NCBI GenBank assembly: GCA_039180525.1
Contig: JBCDDF010000042.1
Span: 1-30,853 of the forward strand
Source: Halovulum sp039180525
Lineage (GTDB): Bacteria; Pseudomonadota; Alphaproteobacteria; Rhodobacterales; Rhodobacteraceae
Reading direction: 5' to 3'
DNA length: 30,853 nt
The position numbers and the translations under genes were made by a program. The stretch's first letter is position 1. Each line of letters starts with the position of its first letter. The notes beneath the pieces were generated by a model that did no database searches, had not been told where the DNA came from, and worked only from the letters and a program-made list of their open reading frames with translations. Below, in pieces: positions 15,636 to 23,005 of this stretch.

Positions 15636-15733
15636 CGGATTCAAACGGTCCGAAAGGGCTTTGGCTCACATTCAATCATTCGAGCAAAATCCCGAGGTCA
15701 GATCGTATCATTCTGACCGGTCATTCGCTTCGG
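15636..15733 (-). repeat. Intergenic two-hairpin repeat, diverged copy C (reverse orientation)
   Basis: The reverse complement aligns with copies A and B through the central TTGAATNTGG-like stretch, the GGGATTTTGCTC arm and both hairpin positions. The first hairpin has arms GGTCAGA and TCTGACC, again paired but different from A and B; the second is reduced to TTCGGA and TCCGAA. The terminal CTAG ends are lost. It sits between dctP and dctQ, in the same sense as the operon, so it is probably transcribed with them. Confidence 0.7.
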
Positions 15734-15747
15734 TTCTTGCCATAGGG

Positions 15748-15771
15748 GCCCGGCCCGCGGACGCGCCGGGC
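15748..15771. promoter_or_regulatory. Hairpin just after dctP
   Basis: Arms GCCCGG (15748-15753) and CCGGGC (15766-15771) lie 18 bases after the dctP stop, ahead of repeat copy C in the transcript. There is no T-tract. Like the hairpins after the two ABC binding-protein genes, it may stabilise the dctP message. Confidence 0.4.
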
Positions 15772-15788
15772 GATGGCTCGGTCCGCGT

Positions 15789-16835
15789 TCAGCGCGGCCG
15801 CGGCAGGTAGATGGAGTTGCCCCAGATCCTGTAGCCCTCGCGGAACTCCTGCAGATCGGTCCAGACTTCGGCAAAGAACTCGTCCTCCGCGGCCAGTTCC
15901 GCGGCGACCTCGTTCCATGTGGTTTCGAAGGTTTCCAGCATTTCCGGATCCCAGCTTTTGATCGTCACGCCGTTCTGTTCGGTGTTCTCGATCATGGCCG
16001 AGAAGTTGGTGGCCTCCCCCTCGGCATAGTTGTCGGTGATGTTGGCCATGCAGGCGACCTCGATCTGCCGCTGGGCGCGCTCGTCCAGCCCTTCCCAGAC
16101 GTCCTTGTTGATCAGCAACTCGAACATCGTCGCCGGCTGGTGCCAACCGGGGAAGTAGTTGTATTTGGCGATCTGGTGGAAGCCCAGACGCGCGTCGATG
16201 CGCGGCATGGAAAACTCTGTCGCGTCGATCGCGCCGCGTTCCAGCGCCGGAAAGATGTCGCCGCCCGCCAGGAGCGAGGTGGAAACCCCCAGCCGCTGCA
16301 TCACCTCGGCACCCAGACCGAAGAAGCGCATGTTGAGCCCTTCGAGGTCGTCGATCGAGGTGATCTCGTTCTTGAACCAGCCGCTGGTTTCCGGCGCAAT
16401 GATGCCACAGGGCGTGACATGCACGTCGTAGCCGTTTTCGTCATACATCCGCTGGAACAGCTCCAACCCGTCATCATGGAGCATCCAGGCCAGGAACTCG
16501 CCCGCTTCCGGGCCGAAGGGCACGGCGGCGAAAAGCGACGCGGCGGTGATCTTGCCCTGCCAATAGCCGGAGGTCGTGTAGGCCGCATCGACGGAACCGT
16601 TGGAGACCGCGTCCAGCGCCTCCAGCGTCGGCACCAATTCGCCGGGATCGAAGTGCTCGAACTCCACCGATTCCGAGATGCCGTTGATCTTTTCCACGAA
16701 GTTCACGGCGGCCGTGCCCAGGATCGGCAGGTTCTTCCCGAACGCGGAGGTCATCTCCAGCGTTTCCTGCGCCTGCACGGGCAGCGCCGTGGCCAGCGCG
16801 ATAGCGGCCCCGGCGGCGAATTTGGATGCGGTCAT
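15789..16835 (-). CDS. dctP: TRAP transporter substrate-binding protein (DctP family, TakP-like)
   Basis: A 348-residue periplasmic binding protein with a signal peptide (MTASKFAAGAAIALATALPVQAQ). The conserved DctP core includes 'DDLEGLNMRFFGLGAEVMQRLGVS', where the arginine normally salt-bridges the substrate carboxylate, and 'LAGGDIFPALERGAIDATEFSMPRID'. The G-x-I-F-x-A-L-x-x-G-A-I-D-A-T-E pattern recalls TakP, the 2-oxoacid-binding protein of Rhodobacter sphaeroides, so a 2-oxo or hydroxy carboxylate is a reasonable guess but not shown. It heads the dctP-dctQ-dctM operon. A perfect FNR-type box lies 139 bases upstream of the start, in a 301-base intergenic region. Confidence 0.92.
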   Translation of the reverse strand: MTASKFAAGAAIALATALPVQAQETLEMTSAFGKNLPILGTAAVNFVEKINGISESVEFEHFDPGELVPTLEALDAVSNGSVDAAYTTSGYWQGKITAASLFAAVPFGPEAGEFLAWMLHDDGLELFQRMYDENGYDVHVTPCGIIAPETSGWFKNEITSIDDLEGLNMRFFGLGAEVMQRLGVSTSLLAGGDIFPALERGAIDATEFSMPRIDARLGFHQIAKYNYFPGWHQPATMFELLINKDVWEGLDERAQRQIEVACMANITDNYAEGEATNFSAMIENTEQNGVTIKSWDPEMLETFETTWNEVAAELAAEDEFFAEVWTDLQEFREGYRIWGNSIYLPRPR

Positions 16836-16973
16836 ACAAGTGTCTCCCTACTGGTCGCCGGGATTGGGCCCCGGCCTATCGATCGTTTAAATGCGCGCGA
16901 ACGGGGGGCGGATGCCCCTCACCCCGACCGCGGCACCGGGGTGGAACATGCAAATTCTGCGGGCCGCTTGCAA

Positions 16974-16987
16974 TTGATTTGAATCAA
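16974..16987. promoter_or_regulatory. Perfect FNR/FnrL-type box between the TRAP operon and the 17137 gene
   Basis: The bases TTGATTTGAATCAA match the consensus TTGAT-N4-ATCAA exactly. The centre is about 146 bases before the dctP start and 156 before the plus-strand start at 17137. On the dctP side an AT-richer stretch (TTGCATGTTC, minus strand, about 16944-16953) lies where a -10 element would be for a box at -41; the plus side is GC-rich there, so dctP is the likelier target. The rest of the gap shows nothing else clear. Confidence 0.6.
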
Positions 16988-17136
16988 CGACTGGCGCGAA
17001 AGGCGTCCGCGGCGCCGGTCAAACCGCGCGGATCGTGCCAAAAAACCGCGGCCATTCGCGGCGCGACGGGTTCCGGTTCGGCTTGCGCGGCTCCGGCTTG
17101 CCGCTATTTATGGCGGGTGTCGATGGGGGGATCTGC

Positions 17137-17628
17137 ATGCCGATCGCGGTGTTTTTCGTGGTACTGACCGGATCGGTGGCGATCGCGCTGCTTTATCCGC
17201 ACTTGCGCGTGGTGGCGATCGTGATCGCGGCGTTCTGCGCCGCGCTGATCGGGTTCATCGCGGTCGACCGGGTCGGCGAGGTCGGCCGCGCCGCCGACCG
17301 CATCAGCGTCGAAGACATCACGTTGTCCGAGGTCGCGTTGAGTTTCGAGCCGCGCTACATGCGGATGACCGGGCGCGCGGCAAACGCCTCCAACGCGCAT
17401 CAGTTGCGCGAGTTCACCGTGCAGGCGACGCTGCGCGACTGCCCGGCCGAGGACAGCGCGGCCGATGAGTGCGCGGTGATCGGCCAGGAAACCGGCATCG
17501 CCCGCGTCGACATTCCGCCGGGCCAGGTGCGGCCCTTCGCCGTTGTCCTGGGCTTTTCCAACGGTGCCGACGCACCCGAAGGGCTGCGCTGGAATTTCGA
17601 CATACTCTCCGCCCGGGCCAGCGAATAG
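17137..17628 (+). CDS. Small membrane-anchored protein of unknown function
   Basis: A 163-residue protein with two closely spaced N-terminal hydrophobic helices (about residues 3-20 and 24-43), then about 115 residues that should lie on the periplasmic or cytoplasmic face depending on topology. This domain is mostly beta (ISVEDITLSEVALSFEPRYMRMTGRAAN, LREFTVQATLRDC) and resembles small transport-associated beta-sandwich domains of the FxLYD type, with a possible disulfide between the two cysteines of DCPAEDSAADEC. The start at 17137 has GGGGGGA ideally placed; upstream in-frame codons lack one. Its TAG is directly followed by the GTG start of kynU, so the two are coupled. I do not recognise a function. 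Confidence 0.75.
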   Translation: MPIAVFFVVLTGSVAIALLYPHLRVVAIVIAAFCAALIGFIAVDRVGEVGRAADRISVEDITLSEVALSFEPRYMRMTGRAANASNAHQLREFTVQATLRDCPAEDSAADECAVIGQETGIARVDIPPGQVRPFAVVLGFSNGADAPEGLRWNFDILSARASE

Positions 17629-18822
17629 GTGTTCGACCCGGCCGCGACACGGGCGCTGTTCGATCTGCCGGACGGCATCGTCTATCTGGATGGCAATTCG
17701 CTGGGCCCGCTGCCCCGCGCCGCGGGCGCGCGCGCGCGGGAGGTGATCACGGAGGAGTGGGGTCTGGATCTGATCCGCGGCTGGACGTCGCGCGGCTGGA
17801 TCGATCTGCCCGGCCGCGTGGGCGACCGGATCGGCGCGCTGATCGGCGCGCCGGCGGGCTCCGTCACGGTCGGGGAAACCCTGTCGGTGCGGCTGTTCCA
17901 GGCGCTGTCGGCCGCGCTGGCGGCGCGCCCGGACCGGCGGATCGTGCTGACCGACAGCGGTAATTTTCCGTCCGATCTTTACATCGCGCAGGGCCTGATC
18001 CGGGCCCTGGACCGTGGCCACGAGTTGCGTGTGGTCGATCCGGAAACGGTCGCCGATCACCTGGGCGAAGAGGTCGCCGTGGTGATGCTGACACAGGTCG
18101 ACTATCGCACCGGGCGACGGCACGATCTTGACCGACTGACGGCACAGGCGCGGGCGGCCGGCGCGCTGGCGGTCTGGGATCTGGCGCATTCGGCGGGCGC
18201 GTTTCCCGTGGATGTGGCGGGCGCGGGCGCGGATTTCGCGGTCGGCTGCACCTACAAGTACCTCAATGGCGGCCCCGGCGCGCCGGCCTTTATCTATACC
18301 GCCCCCGGGCGCGCGGCGAAGACGCTGCCAGCGATCACCGGCTGGCTGGGCCATGCCGACCCCTTCGCCTTTGCGTCCGACTATCGGCCGGCGGCGGGCG
18401 CGCGGGGTCTGCGGATCGGCACGCCGCCGGTGCTGGCTCTTTCGGTGCTCGACGCCGCGCTGGACGTATGGGGCGGGGTCGACCTGGCGGCGATCCGCGC
18501 CGCGTCGCTGCGGTTCGGCGATCTGCTGATCGCGCGGGTGGAGGCCGCCTGCCCGGAAGTTGCGCTGGCAAGCCCGCGCGACGGCGCGTCGCGCGGGTCG
18601 CACGTGTCGTTTCGGCATCCGGAGGGCTATGCGGTGATGCAGGCGCTGATCGCACGCGGGGTGATCGGCGATTTTCGCGCGCCCGATCTGATGCGCTTCG
18701 GCATCGCGCCGCTCTACGTCACGCAAAAGGATATCCACGCCGCGGCAGATGCGTTGGCCGAGGTGCTGGCCACCCGCGCCTGGGACCGGCCGGAGTTTCG
18801 CCAACGCAAGACGGTGACCTGA
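17629..18822 (+). CDS. kynU: Kynureninase
   Basis: A 397-residue PLP enzyme that cleaves kynurenine (or 3-hydroxykynurenine) to anthranilate and alanine in tryptophan breakdown. Markers in order: VYLDGNSLGPLP at 18-29, VGETLSVRLFQ at 81-91 (phosphate-binding), NFPSDLYIAQGL at 112-123, WDLAHSAGAFPVD at 183-195 with the Asp and His that hold the pyridine ring, and CTYKYLNGGPGAP at 207-219 with the PLP lysine Lys210. The start is GTG, directly abutting the TAG of the upstream gene. Length is normal for bacterial KynU (about 400). Tryptophan 2,3-dioxygenase and kynurenine formamidase are not in this window. The C-terminus ends in a 116-base gap full of hairpins. Confidence 0.94.
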   Translation: MFDPAATRALFDLPDGIVYLDGNSLGPLPRAAGARAREVITEEWGLDLIRGWTSRGWIDLPGRVGDRIGALIGAPAGSVTVGETLSVRLFQALSAALAARPDRRIVLTDSGNFPSDLYIAQGLIRALDRGHELRVVDPETVADHLGEEVAVVMLTQVDYRTGRRHDLDRLTAQARAAGALAVWDLAHSAGAFPVDVAGAGADFAVGCTYKYLNGGPGAPAFIYTAPGRAAKTLPAITGWLGHADPFAFASDYRPAAGARGLRIGTPPVLALSVLDAALDVWGGVDLAAIRAASLRFGDLLIARVEAACPEVALASPRDGASRGSHVSFRHPEGYAVMQALIARGVIGDFRAPDLMRFGIAPLYVTQKDIHAAADALAEVLATRAWDRPEFRQRKTVT

Positions 18823-18827
18823 CCACC

Positions 18828-18909
18828 GGCCGCCGTCGGCCCAGCCCGGACCCGCGGGCCAGCCCGCGGCCTGGCCGCACGCGGCCAGGAGGATCGCGCC
18901 CGCGATCCT
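18828..18909. terminator. Four consecutive hairpins between convergent genes
   Basis: Four inverted repeats stand almost end to end: GGCCG/CGGCC (18828-18841), CCGCGGGC/GCCCGCGG (18852-18869), CTGGCCGC/GCGGCCAG (18871-18888) and AGGATCGCG/CGCGATCCT (18890-18909). The last three have only two bases between the arms. They occupy most of the gap between kynU (plus) and the TolB-like gene (minus). None has a T-tract, so a two-way transcript-end or mRNA-protecting role is an inference. Confidence 0.5.
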
Positions 18910-18938
18910 GTCCGGGCAATCCGGGCGTGGCACCAGGA

Positions 18939-19769
18939 TCAGCCGCGGCTGCCCTCGGCATAGCGCACGAACGCGAAACTGCGCCCGTCCGGCGACCAGC
19001 ACGGCACGTTCAACGTTCCCTGGCCGCCATTGAACAACAACAGCCGGCGCCCCGTCCCACCTTCCAGCGGCATCACCCGCAACTCGACTGCGCGGTCCGC
19101 CGGATGCCCCACGGTCCCCGGCGGATAGGACAGATAGACCACCCGCCCGCCCAGCGGCGCGGGATGCGGGAACCAGTTCACCCGCCGATCCTGCGTCATC
19201 CGCTGCGCGGCGGAACCATCGCGCCGCATTCGCCACAGCTGCGCATGCCCGGACACGTCAGAATTGAACCAGATCCAGGCACCATCCGGGCTGTAATCCG
19301 GACCGTCGCAATGCCCCATGTCGCGCGTCAGGCGCCGCTCGCCACCACCCGATGGCGCAATCGTATGGATATCGAAAGCGCCGGCACGCTTGCCGCAATA
19401 CGCAAGCTCGCCCCCGTCCGGCGACCAGCCGTGCCAATAGGATGGGTTCGTGTCGGTCACCGGCACCGGCGACCCGCCGGTCGCAGGCACCGTGAAGATC
19501 GTCGAGCCCGCCGCCGTGGCATGGCTCAGCGCGATCCGGCGGCCATCGGGCGAGAAGCCATGGTCGTTGTTGCAGGCGTCGGCAAAATCGGTGTCGACCG
19601 GCGTCAGCGCCGGCGCGGCAAGCGCGACCCGGAACAGCCGCCCGTCGCCGTTTACCAGAAGCGCGCCGCCGCGCGGATCCCAGTTCGGCGCCTCGATCAG
19701 CCGATCGGTCTGCAAGATCACGCGCGCGCGGCCCGATGCGATGTCGAACACTTCCAGACTGCTGCGCAT
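18939..19769 (-). CDS. TolB-like beta-propeller protein (PD40/WD40-like repeats)
   Basis: A 276-residue protein built of repeated propeller blades. Blade motifs appear at regular spacing: 'EAPNWDPRGGALLVNGDGRLFRV', 'NDHGFSPDGRRIALSH', 'YWHGWSPDGGELAYCGKRAG', 'GPDYSPDGAWIWFNSDVSGHAQLWRM' and 'VPCWSPDGRSFAFVRY', each with the SPDG turn of PD40 repeats as in TolB. No signal peptide or lipobox is seen from the start at 19769, which has AGGGAAGG upstream, so unlike TolB it may be cytoplasmic. In-frame upstream codons would overlap pyrF's start region and add an Arg/Ser-rich tail without family resemblance. It is divergent from pyrF with 55 bases between starts. Ligand unknown. Confidence 0.82.
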   Translation of the reverse strand: MRSSLEVFDIASGRARVILQTDRLIEAPNWDPRGGALLVNGDGRLFRVALAAPALTPVDTDFADACNNDHGFSPDGRRIALSHATAAGSTIFTVPATGGSPVPVTDTNPSYWHGWSPDGGELAYCGKRAGAFDIHTIAPSGGGERRLTRDMGHCDGPDYSPDGAWIWFNSDVSGHAQLWRMRRDGSAAQRMTQDRRVNWFPHPAPLGGRVVYLSYPPGTVGHPADRAVELRVMPLEGGTGRRLLLFNGGQGTLNVPCWSPDGRSFAFVRYAEGSRG

Positions 19770-19824
19770 CCCGTCGCCTTCCCTTATGCTGCCCCGCGAA
19801 ACCACCGCTGCGCAGAGCCCGCCC

Positions 19825-20523
19825 ATGACCGACCAAGACGACCGCCTGATCATCTCTCTCGACGTGCCCACCGCTTTGGATGCGCTGAACCTTGTCAACC
19901 AGATCGGCGATGCGGGCCGGTTCTACAAGGTGGGGCTGGGCATGCTCACCGGCGGCGGGCTGGCGCTGGCCGACGAGCTAAAATCGATGGGCAAACGCGT
20001 TTTTCTGGACATGAAGCTTTTCGATATCCCGGCCACAATCCAGGCCGCGGTGGCCGGACTGACCCGGTATGACATCGATTTTCTGACCGTCCATGGCGAC
20101 CCGCATGTGGTGGCCGCCGCCGCCGCCGGGCGCGGCGACCGGTCGACGCGGATCCTGGCGGTGACCTTCCTGACGTCGCTGGACCGCTCAGATCTGGATC
20201 TGGCGCTGATCCGCCCCGGCAATATCGGCGATCTGGTGACCGAGCGCGCGCGTCTGGCACTGCTGGCCGGGGCCGACGGGGTGATCGCCTCGGCCGAGGA
20301 GGCGCGCACGATCCGCGCCTTGCCCGAAGCCGAGGGCCGGCTGATCGTCACCCCCGGCATCCGCCCGCTGGGTGCGGCGCGCGACGACCAGAAACGCATC
20401 GCCACCCCAGCGGGCGCCTTGAACCAGGGCGCCGATCACATCGTGGTCGGCCGCCCGATACATCGCGCCGCCGATCCCCGCGCCGCCGCCACGGCCATTC
20501 TGTCGGAACTGCCCCAAGCCTAA
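19825..20523 (+). CDS. pyrF: Orotidine 5'-phosphate decarboxylase
   Basis: A 232-residue TIM-barrel enzyme making UMP from OMP, the last step of pyrimidine synthesis. The catalytic charged network Asp62, Lys64, Asp67 is in FLDMKLFDIPAT; most relatives have His in place of the Phe in KxxD. The N-terminal DDRLIISLDVP carries the first substrate Asp, and the phosphate-binding loop is in VTPGIRP and the final VVGRPIHRAADP. Length is normal (about 230). The start at 19825 gives the usual N-terminus (MTDQDDRLIISLD). Its promoter must lie in the short 55-base gap shared with the divergent TolB-like gene. dinB begins 40 bases after the stop. Confidence 0.95.
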   Translation: MTDQDDRLIISLDVPTALDALNLVNQIGDAGRFYKVGLGMLTGGGLALADELKSMGKRVFLDMKLFDIPATIQAAVAGLTRYDIDFLTVHGDPHVVAAAAAGRGDRSTRILAVTFLTSLDRSDLDLALIRPGNIGDLVTERARLALLAGADGVIASAEEARTIRALPEAEGRLIVTPGIRPLGAARDDQKRIATPAGALNQGADHIVVGRPIHRAADPRAAATAILSELPQA

Positions 20524-20563
20524 GCTCTGGGACCGGCGCGGCGGGATGCGTATATTGGCTGTT

Positions 20564-21826
20564 ATGCAGACCGCGACCGATGCCCTGTGCCTGGAGTGCT
20601 GCCGGCTGACGCGGCCGGGGCGTTGTGCGGCCTGCGGCGCGCCGCGGGTGGTTGCCCATGACGAGATCACGCAGCTTTCCATCGCCCATATCGACGCCGA
20701 TGCGTTCTATGCCAGCGTAGAGAAACGCGACAATCCGGAGCTGCGCGACCGCCCCGTCATCATCGGCGGTGGCCGGCGCGGCGTGGTGTCCACCGCGTGC
20801 TACATCGCGCGCATCCGCGGTGTGCGGTCGGCCATGCCGATGTTCAAGGCACTGGATCTGTGCCCGGGCGCGGCAGTCGTGCGCCCGCGCATGGATGTCT
20901 ATGTGGAGGTCTCGCGCCAGATCAAAGCCAAGATGCTGGCGCTGACCCCGGCGGTGGAGCCGCTGTCGCTGGACGAGGCGTTCCTGGATCTGACCGGCAC
21001 CGCCCGCCTGCACGGCGCCCCGCCGGCGGTGCTGATGGCGCGTCTGGCCCACGAAATCGAGCGCGACATCGGCGTCACCGCCTCAGTCGGGCTGAGCCAC
21101 AACAAGTTCCTGGCCAAGGTCGCCTCCGACCTGGAAAAGCCGCGCGGCTTTTCCGTCATCGGCCGGGCCGAGACGTTGGACTTTCTGGCGCCGCAACCGG
21201 TGGGCCTGATCTGGGGCGTCGGCAACGCCATGCGTGAGGCGTTGGCGCGCGACGGCATCCGCACCATCGCCGATCTGCGCCGCCGCGACCGCAAGGATCT
21301 GGGCGCCCGCTATGGCGCGATGGGCGACCGGCTGTGGCGGCTCGCCCACGGCGAGGATGCCCGCGCGGTCAGCGGCCACGGGCGGATGAAAAGCCTGAGC
21401 CACGAGACGACCTTCGGCGCCGACACCGCGGATGCGGATCTGCTGGACGGGCACCTGTGGCGGCTGGCCGAAAAGGTTTCCGCCCGCGCAAAGGCCAAGG
21501 ATATTGGCGGGCGGGTGGTGACGCTGAAGCTCAAGCGGGCGAACCACAAGCTTCTGTCCCGCCGCACCGCGCTGGCCGAGCCGACGCAATTGGCCGACGT
21601 CATACATCGCACCGCGGCGCCGCTTTTGGCGCAATCACTGGGCGAAGGCCCGTTCCGGCTGATCGGCGTGGGGCTGTCGGACTTGCAGGGCGCCGCCACC
21701 GCCGATCGGGAAGACGATCTGCTCGATCCCGCGGCCCGGCAGCGTTCGGCCGCCGAACGGGCGACGGATGCGATCCGCGACCGCTTCGGCGACACGGCGA
21801 TCGTCAAGGGGCGTGCCCTGCGCTGA
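20564..21826 (+). CDS. dinB: DNA polymerase IV (DinB, Y-family) with N-terminal zinc-ribbon-like extension
   Basis: A translesion polymerase of about 420 residues. Palm motifs are intact: SIAHIDADAFYASVEK with the first metal-binding Asp, and LSLDEAFLDLTG with the catalytic Asp-Glu pair. The steric and nucleotide region GRRGVVSTACYIARIRGVRSAMPM, the helix-hairpin-helix thumb (IWGVGNAMREALARDGI) and the little-finger domain follow. Before the polymerase domain are about 35 residues with two cysteine pairs, CLEC and CAAC, which could bind zinc; similar extensions occur in other Rhodobacteraceae DinB proteins as I recall. An ATG at 20546 is an alternative start; neither has a clear ribosome site. 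No LexA box was recognised upstream. Confidence 0.93.
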   Translation: MQTATDALCLECCRLTRPGRCAACGAPRVVAHDEITQLSIAHIDADAFYASVEKRDNPELRDRPVIIGGGRRGVVSTACYIARIRGVRSAMPMFKALDLCPGAAVVRPRMDVYVEVSRQIKAKMLALTPAVEPLSLDEAFLDLTGTARLHGAPPAVLMARLAHEIERDIGVTASVGLSHNKFLAKVASDLEKPRGFSVIGRAETLDFLAPQPVGLIWGVGNAMREALARDGIRTIADLRRRDRKDLGARYGAMGDRLWRLAHGEDARAVSGHGRMKSLSHETTFGADTADADLLDGHLWRLAEKVSARAKAKDIGGRVVTLKLKRANHKLLSRRTALAEPTQLADVIHRTAAPLLAQSLGEGPFRLIGVGLSDLQGAATADREDDLLDPAARQRSAAERATDAIRDRFGDTAIVKGRALR

Positions 21827-21977
21827 CCCCTACGCCAGACCTGGCAAAAGACCCGCTATCGGGCCCGTCATCGCGCCCGGGTTTGATTACTTTTACGGCG
21901 GTAGCGGCGATATGCTCACCAGATCGGCAGTTGACGGCGAAAACCGGCCTTCCGATGCCGCCCGCGCATCAAACGCA

Positions 21978-22006
21978 TTGACCGTGCCTGGTGCGAAAGC
22001 GTAGCC
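21978..22006 (+). promoter_or_regulatory. Possible promoter of the candidate small RNA
   Basis: TTGACC at 21978-21983 is a good -35 element. At a spacing of 17 or 18 bases lies only GTAGCC or TAGCCC, a poor -10. Transcription would begin near 22011-22014, just at the first hairpin of the candidate RNA. The rest of 21827-21977 shows no gene. Confidence 0.35.
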
Positions 22007-22010
22007 CGGG

Positions 22011-22091
22011 GACATGGTGCATTGCACCATGCGCCCTTTCCGGGCGTTTCCTCCCTAGACTTGGGCCGCGCGATCAGCGTGGCCCTTTTTT
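22011..22091 (+). ncRNA. Candidate small RNA with three hairpins and its own terminator
   Basis: An 80-base unit in the gap between dinB and a minus-strand gene. Hairpin one is the near-perfect dyad CATGGTGCATTGCACCATG (22013-22031). Hairpin two has arms CGCCC (22032-22036) and GGGCG (22042-22046). An unpaired stretch TTTCCTCCCTAGAC (22047-22060) contains CCTCCC, which could pair with ribosome-binding sites. Hairpin three is an intrinsic terminator (22063-22091). The layout of short stems, an open anti-Shine-Dalgarno stretch and a terminator is typical of trans-acting bacterial sRNAs. I cannot name the family. The first dyad contains TGCATTGCA and could instead be an operator. Confidence 0.5.
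22063..22091 (+). terminator. Intrinsic terminator
   Basis: Arms GGGCCGCGC (22063-22071) and GCGTGGCCC (22077-22085) form nine pairs (one G-T) with a 5-base loop, followed directly by six T. It lies 236 bases after the dinB stop, and ends either the candidate sRNA or a long dinB trailer. Confidence 0.85.
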
Positions 22092-22123
22092 CTGATCGGG
22101 TCAGCCCGGCGCCGGGCCCGGGA

Positions 22124-23005
22124 TCACTCCGCCGCCAGCGGCGCCGCGGCGTCGGCGATCGCACACAGCCCGGCCACCACGCGGGACAGGCGCAGGGCCG
22201 TGTCCTGAAACGCGGCGTTCGGGCGCATCGCCCGTTCGTCCATGTAAAGCGCGCGATCGATTTCGATCTGCAGTGCGTGCTGCCCGCGCGAGGGTCGGCC
22301 ATAGTGCTGGGTGATATAGCCGCCGGCGAACGGCGCGTTGCATGCCACCACGAAGCCCTGCTCGGTAAACAATCGCGCCGCGGCATCGACCACCCAGCGC
22401 GCGCAGGCGGCGCCGAACCGGTCGCCCAGGATCACATCCGGCCGCCGGCCGGATACCAGCGGCGCCGCGGTCAGTGCGTCATGCGGCATGGAATGGCAAT
22501 CGTAGAGCAGGGCGATGCCGAAACGGTCTTTCTGGCAGCGCAGCAATGTATCCAACTGGCTGTGATAGGGGTGATAGCCGACCCGCAACCGACGCAGGGC
22601 CTCGCGCAGGGGGATCTTTCCGCTTTGGATCGGCCGCCCCTCGGCCACAACTCTTGGGATGACCCCCAACCCGGCGGACACGCGTGGGTTTGCGCCCCGC
22701 CGCTGCGCGCCGGTGATCAGCGCCGGGTCCAGTTCGTCCGCGGCGCGGTTCAGGTCGACATAGGCGCGCGGCAGTTCCGCCGCCAGCAGCGGCGCGCCGC
22801 AGCCCGGGGCGGCGGCAAACAATTGATCGACAAAGGCGTCCTCCGACGATCGGATTGCGGTCTTGTCCAGCTCTGTCGCGGCGAGAAACTCGGCCGGATA
22901 GTGGCTGCCCGAATGGGGCGAGCTGAACACCGCGGCGGACCCCCAACGCGGGGGCGTGGACAGGGCAAATGCTTGCGTGGAAATTGATCGACTCCCAAAA
23001 CTCAT
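22124..23005 (-). CDS. N-formylglutamate amidohydrolase family protein
   Basis: A 293-residue zinc amidohydrolase-type protein. The family markers are the N-terminal FSSPHSGSHYP, the SSEDAFVDQLFAAAP and LPRAYVDLNR stretches, a central YHPYHSQLD, and LLYDCHSMPH, which carry the likely metal-binding His and Asp residues. N-formylglutamate amidohydrolase (HutG) ends one histidine degradation route, but no hut genes are nearby and many alphaproteobacterial members are of unknown substrate, so no symbol is given. The start at 23005 overlaps a 14-base dyad. After the stop, a palindrome GCCCGGCGCCGGGC (22104-22117) may end the transcript. Confidence 0.87.
   Translation of the reverse strand: MSFGSRSISTQAFALSTPPRWGSAAVFSSPHSGSHYPAEFLAATELDKTAIRSSEDAFVDQLFAAAPGCGAPLLAAELPRAYVDLNRAADELDPALITGAQRRGANPRVSAGLGVIPRVVAEGRPIQSGKIPLREALRRLRVGYHPYHSQLDTLLRCQKDRFGIALLYDCHSMPHDALTAAPLVSGRRPDVILGDRFGAACARWVVDAAARLFTEQGFVVACNAPFAGGYITQHYGRPSRGQHALQIEIDRALYMDERAMRPNAAFQDTALRLSRVVAGLCAIADAAAPLAAE

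Noticed and set aside
20524..20563. LexA (SOS) box before dinB
   Set aside because: I looked for the alphaproteobacterial GTTC-N7-GTTC form in the 40-base gap and did not find it.
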